Shown here: positions 5,771 to 8,998 of the stretch, one piece after another
Numbering within the stretch: the stretch's first letter is position 1
How the letters are laid out: each line of letters opens with the position of its first letter
From: Candidatus Pelagibacter sp. TMED153
GTDB taxonomy: Bacteria; Pseudomonadota; Alphaproteobacteria; Pelagibacterales; Pelagibacteraceae
Length of the DNA stretch: 8,998 nucleotides
Reading direction: 5' to 3'
Assembly (NCBI GenBank): GCA_002169935.2
Contig: NHHC02000005.1
Span: 1 to 8,998, forward strand
The notes under the pieces: model-generated
What the model was told of the DNA's origin: nothing
Database searches by the model: none
Seen by the model: the letters and a program-made list of their open reading frames with translations, nothing else
Program-made: the position numbers and the translations under genes

Positions 5771-8047
5771 TTAATAGTCAATTACATGCGCTGAATAAGC
5801 TGCGACCGAAGCTAAATTTAAAATATCCGATGTACTTGATCTAAGTGGTGCCACTTCGATCGGAAGACCTAGTCCAATTAAAAGAGGACCAATTAATTTT
5901 GCATCACCATATACTTTCATTAACTTAGTTGAGATAGCCGCGCTGTGGAGTGCTGGCATTATTAAAATATTTGCTTTTCCTACAATTTTAGAGAAAGGAT
6001 AAACATCTTGATACATTGGGTTTAAAGCTACGTCAGGCTGCATTTCTCCATCAAAATCAAAATCTACTTTTTCCTTTTTCAATAACTCAATTGCATCTCT
6101 TACATGTTTGGTATTTTTCGATATTGGCTTACCGAATGTTGAGTGAGAAAGAAATGCAACTTTAGGATCAAAGCCAAATAATCTGGCAACTCGCACGCAA
6201 GATTTAGAAACATTAACTAGTCTTTGTGCTGAAGGAAAATCTTTTACATTTGTATCAGCAACAAGTATAGTTTTTCCTTTAGAATTTATCATTGTCATAC
6301 CAAAAATTTCTTCCCCAGGTCTTGGATCAACAACTTTTTTTAGTTTTTCTATCGAAGCGGTATAATGTCTAATATTTCCAGTCACCATTGCATCGGCATC
6401 TTTACATGCAATCATTGAAGCTCCCCAGGCAATACGGTCATTTCTTACCAAACGATCAACATCTCTTTCCAGCTGACCTTCTCGTTGTAATTTTTTGTAT
6501 AGATGTTTTACGTATTTTTGTCTTTTTTCTTTATCTGTTGAATTTACTATTTCAATCTTATGATTTTCATCTAAACCAATCTTTTTCAATTGTTCTTTAA
6601 TTCTTTTTTCAGCTCCTATTAATATAGGCGTACCAAGCTTATTTTTCCCAAACTCAATAGCTGCCTTAAGCATATTTTCATCTTCACCTTCAGCAAATAT
6701 AACTTTTTTTGGATTTTTTCTCACCTTAGCATTAATGCCTTGCATGATTGACATAGATGGGTCTAAACGATTTGTTAATTCATCTTTATAAATTTCGAAG
6801 TCTTTAATTTTTTTTCTAGCTATTCCACTTTTCATAGCTGCCTTGGCTACAGCTAACGGAATTACGCTTATTAATCTTGGATCAAATGTAGAAGGAATAA
6901 TATAATTTTTTCCATACTTAGGTCTATCTCCCCCATAAGCAGACACTACTTCGTCTGGAACATCTTCTCTAGCCAATAAGGCAATTGCTTCTGCTGCAGC
7001 AATTTTCATTTCTTCATTAATTTCTTTAGCCCTAACATCTAGAGCTCCTCTGAATATATATGGAAAGCCAATTAAATTATTGACCTGGTTTGGATAATCA
7101 GACCTGCCAGTTGCTATTATTGCATCTGATCTAACCTCTTGTATAGTTTCTGGTTTAATTTCAGGATCAGGATTAGCGCATGCAAATATTATTGGATTTT
7201 TTGCCATAGATTTTACCATATCTTTAGAAACAACATCTTTGGCCGACAAACCTAAAAACACATCTGCATTTTTCATAGCTTCTTTCAAGGTTCTTAATTT
7301 AGTGTCTAGTGCAAAAGCTGATTTAAATTGATCGATATTTTTTCTTCCTTTATAAATAACTCCTTTACTGTCACACATAATGATGTTTTTACTTTTAACA
7401 CCAGAACTTTTAAATAAATTTGTACATGCTTGAGCAGATGCCCCAGCTCCGTTAACAACAATTTTAACATCATTAATTTTTTTTTTAGAAACATCTAAGG
7501 CATTTATCAAAGCAGCTGTAGTAATAATTGCAGTGCCATGCTGGTCGTCATGAAAAATAGGTATATCTAAAACTTCTTTCAGTTTTTGTTCTATTATAAA
7601 ACAATCAGGCGCAGCAATATCTTCAAGATTAATACCTCCAAATGTACCACCTATATTTTTAATTGTTTCAATTATGGATTTGGCATCATTACTATCAACT
7701 TCTATATCAATAGAATCTATGTCAGCAAATCTTTTGAAAAGTACAGATTTACCCTCCATTACCGGTTTGGATGCTAGAGAACCAAGGTTACCAAGCCCCA
7801 ATATTGCTGAACCGTTACTAATAACAGCGACCAAGTTTCCTTTACTGGTGTAGTCATAAACACTGTTAGGGTTTTTAGCTATTTCTTTAACAGGAGCCGC
7901 AACTCCAGGAGAGTATGCTAAAGATAAATCTCTTTTTGTTGTTAGGGGCTTAGAAGAATTTATCTCAATTTTGCCTGACTTTCCTTTTATATGAAAATCA
8001 AGTGCTTCTTTATCAGAATAATGATCGATTTTGGATTTTTTTGTCAT
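5771..8047 (-). CDS. maeB: NADP-dependent malic enzyme fused to a phosphotransacetylase-like domain (MaeB)
   Basis: Oxidatively decarboxylates malate to pyruvate, yielding CO2 and probably NADPH, and so connects the TCA cycle to pyruvate and biosynthetic reducing power. The 758 residues match the usual MaeB hybrid. The malic N-terminal domain (about 15-165) has AYSPGVAAPV (44-53) with its conserved Tyr45, and SKPVMEGKSVLFKRFADID (93-111), whose Lys94 is the likely catalytic lysine. Metal-binding residues are in LEDIAAPDC (141-149) and HDDQHGTA (167-174). The Rossmann domain (about 166-410) has NGAGASAQA (199-207) and ACANPDPEI (289-297). The C-terminal phosphate acetyl/butyryltransferase-like domain (about 435-755) includes FAEGEDENML (451-460), NDRIAWGASM (536-545) and PALHSAAIS (698-706). 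In enteric MaeB this domain is regulatory, responding to acetyl-CoA, and not known to be an active transferase. The two parts are in one uninterrupted frame. No Shine-Dalgarno precedes the ATG. The gene is convergent with the DolP-like gene and divergent from murJ. Confidence 0.97.
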   Translation of the reverse strand: MTKKSKIDHYSDKEALDFHIKGKSGKIEINSSKPLTTKRDLSLAYSPGVAAPVKEIAKNPNSVYDYTSKGNLVAVISNGSAILGLGNLGSLASKPVMEGKSVLFKRFADIDSIDIEVDSNDAKSIIETIKNIGGTFGGINLEDIAAPDCFIIEQKLKEVLDIPIFHDDQHGTAIITTAALINALDVSKKKINDVKIVVNGAGASAQACTNLFKSSGVKSKNIIMCDSKGVIYKGRKNIDQFKSAFALDTKLRTLKEAMKNADVFLGLSAKDVVSKDMVKSMAKNPIIFACANPDPEIKPETIQEVRSDAIIATGRSDYPNQVNNLIGFPYIFRGALDVRAKEINEEMKIAAAEAIALLAREDVPDEVVSAYGGDRPKYGKNYIIPSTFDPRLISVIPLAVAKAAMKSGIARKKIKDFEIYKDELTNRLDPSMSIMQGINAKVRKNPKKVIFAEGEDENMLKAAIEFGKNKLGTPILIGAEKRIKEQLKKIGLDENHKIEIVNSTDKEKRQKYVKHLYKKLQREGQLERDVDRLVRNDRIAWGASMIACKDADAMVTGNIRHYTASIEKLKKVVDPRPGEEIFGMTMINSKGKTILVADTNVKDFPSAQRLVNVSKSCVRVARLFGFDPKVAFLSHSTFGKPISKNTKHVRDAIELLKKEKVDFDFDGEMQPDVALNPMYQDVYPFSKIVGKANILIMPALHSAAISTKLMKVYGDAKLIGPLLIGLGLPIEVAPLRSSTSDILNLASVAAYSAHVIDY

Positions 8048-8060
8048 TTAAACTATGAGC

Positions 8061-8086
8061 ATGTAATATAACTTATAATATTGCAT
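8061..8086. promoter_or_regulatory. Divergent maeB/murJ promoter region with an imperfect inverted repeat over a TATAAT box
   Basis: The 76-bp gap between the maeB and murJ starts is the longest spacer here. It contains a perfect TATAAT on the plus strand (8074-8079), 44 bases before the murJ ATG, without a good -35. ATGTAATAT (8061-8069) and ATATTGCAT (8078-8086) form a 9-pair inverted repeat with one G-T pair, and its right half overlaps the TATAAT. This is compatible with a shared operator or a small hairpin, but both parts are AT-rich and could be chance. Confidence 0.3.
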
Positions 8087-8123
8087 TATTTATTTATTAT
8101 TTGTGGCTTAATTTAGAATTTAC

Positions 8124-8998
8124 ATGAACTTGCTATCTTCAACATATGTTTTTAGTTTTTTTACCTTATTAAGTAGAGTTTTAGGTTATCTTAGAGATAT
8201 ATTAATTGCAATATTTTTAGGTGCATCAATTTTTGCTGATGCATTTTTTGTTGCTTTTAGACTTCCAAATACATTTAGGCGTTTATTTGCAGAAGGCACA
8301 TTTAATGCTGCTTTTATACCTAGTTACATCTCAGAAAAAACTAAAAACCATAAGAGAGGAAAAAAATTTGCTGACGAGACTTTAAGCATATTAATTCTCA
8401 TTCTGTTTTTTATAGTACTGCTCGTTGAAATTTTTACTCCTTATTTAGTATATATAATTGCTCCAGGTTTTTTAGAGGACAATGAAAAATTTAGTCTTGC
8501 AGTAGAATTTACTAGAATAACATTTCCTTTTTTATTATTTGTAAGTGCTTCATCTTTTTTTTCAGGAATTTTAAATTCTAATAATAGATTTGCTGCAGCA
8601 GCTGCAGCACCAATAATACTCAATGTTGTTTTAATATTAAGCTTATTAGCTTCTTATTTTTTTAATTTAGATTTTGCAAAACAATTATCATATGGAGTTA
8701 CTTTGGCTGGAATTATTCAGTTGATATTTTTAATATTTTTCACAAAAAAATATTATAAACCATCTATAGAATTAAGAATTAGATTAAGCAGTAAAGTAAA
8801 ATTTTTTTTCAAAAAACTTTTACCTAGTATTTTATCCTCTGGAGTTACACAAATAAATATTTTAGTTGGTACAATTATAGCTTCCTTTGAGGCTAGTGCA
8901 GTATCATATTTATATTATGCAGATCGTATTTATCAGATTAATTTAGCTATAGCTGGTATAGCTGTGGGAACTGTTTCACTACCAGTTTTATCAAAAGC
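8124..8998 (+). CDS. murJ: Lipid II flippase MurJ (MviN), N-terminal 291 residues, cut by the window end
   Basis: Inner-membrane MOP-superfamily transporter that flips lipid II, the peptidoglycan precursor, to the periplasmic face. The frame stays open from ATG 8124 to the last base, giving 291 codons plus two bases of a protein usually about 500 residues long. Diagnostic segments and residues match E. coli MurJ almost position for position: SRVLGYLRD (17-25) with Arg18 and Arg24, ADAFFVAFRLPN (38-49) with Asp39, FRRLFAEGTFNAAFIP (51-66) with Arg52, and YYADRIY (264-270), whose Arg268 corresponds to the essential Arg270. AIAGIAVGTVSLPVLSK (275-291) follows. Several hydrophobic membrane helices are visible, for example 89-101 and 165-179. 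An alanine run (157-162) precedes PIILN. There is no clear Shine-Dalgarno. The start is supported by alignment with E. coli residue numbering. It is divergent from maeB. Confidence 0.96.
   Translation, partial: MNLLSSTYVFSFFTLLSRVLGYLRDILIAIFLGASIFADAFFVAFRLPNTFRRLFAEGTFNAAFIPSYISEKTKNHKRGKKFADETLSILILILFFIVLLVEIFTPYLVYIIAPGFLEDNEKFSLAVEFTRITFPFLLFVSASSFFSGILNSNNRFAAAAAAPIILNVVLILSLLASYFFNLDFAKQLSYGVTLAGIIQLIFLIFFTKKYYKPSIELRIRLSSKVKFFFKKLLPSILSSGVTQINILVGTIIASFEASAVSYLYYADRIYQINLAIAGIAVGTVSLPVLSK

Noticed and set aside
6388..6600. Plus-strand open frame opposite maeB (with others at 7586-7777 plus and 7306-7494 minus)
   Set aside because: All lie inside the intact MaeB reading frame, which carries recognisable motifs throughout. 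They are chance frames in a long conserved gene.
5771..6750. Separate phosphotransacetylase gene (pta) downstream of malic enzyme
   Set aside because: The domain is continuous in frame with the malic enzyme, and the total length matches the well-known MaeB hybrid, so it is neither a separate gene nor a novel fusion.
8591..8608. GC-rich TGCTGCAGCA palindrome and repeated GCTGCAGCA
   Set aside because: It is a short alanine-codon repeat within murJ with no spacer, partner copy or context pointing to a site of function.
8441..8623. Minus-strand open frame with an alanine run inside murJ
   Set aside because: The alanines come from the reverse of the GCTGCAGCAGCTGCAGCA stretch that also codes alanines in MurJ. 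The MurJ frame is clearly the real one.

Overview
The window looks like a stretch of a streamlined, very AT-rich alphaproteobacterial genome, most likely the SAR11/Pelagibacterales clade. Three things point there: base composition that I judge by eye at roughly 30% GC, Lys/Ile/Asn-rich proteins full of AAA and ATT/ATA codons, and almost no spacer DNA. The gene-to-gene distances are about 24, 58, 44, -14, 3, -17, 2 and 76 bp. No stretch over 300 bases lacks a gene. I see no tRNA, rRNA, CRISPR array, insertion sequence or prophage gene.

Layout. Positions 1-2596 (minus strand) hold a chaperone operon in the order grpE, dnaK, dnaJ, with only the first two codons of dnaJ inside the window. A heat-shock (sigma-32-like) promoter candidate lies in the grpE-dnaK gap. 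Divergent from grpE is rdgB (2641-3219, plus), a nucleotide-pool sanitising enzyme. It runs tail to tail into, and overlaps, an LpoA/LppC-like periplasmic binding-fold protein (3206-4360, minus). Three bases beyond that gene's start codon, rsmI (4364-5206, plus; 16S rRNA methyltransferase) begins. It overlaps a two-BON-domain lipoprotein resembling DolP/YraP (5190-5768, plus). Two bases further, the malic enzyme-phosphotransacetylase fusion maeB (5771-8047, minus) ends. Divergent from maeB is the lipid II flippase murJ (8124 to the window end, plus), which is cut off by the window.

How the genes work together. GrpE-DnaK-DnaJ is one protein-folding machine. The lpoA-like, rsmI and dolP-like trio is a compressed version of the enterobacterial yraM(lpoA)/yraL(rsmI)...yraP(dolP) neighbourhood, a cell-envelope locus that also carries rsmI. 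MurJ is another envelope gene. MaeB links malate to pyruvate and NADPH. All eight main genes belong to known families, and I do not see an undescribed multi-gene system here. The most interesting non-coding signals are a perfect 16-bp inverted repeat that brackets both start codons of the lpoA-like/rsmI divergent pair, and the sigma-32-like promoter in front of dnaK.
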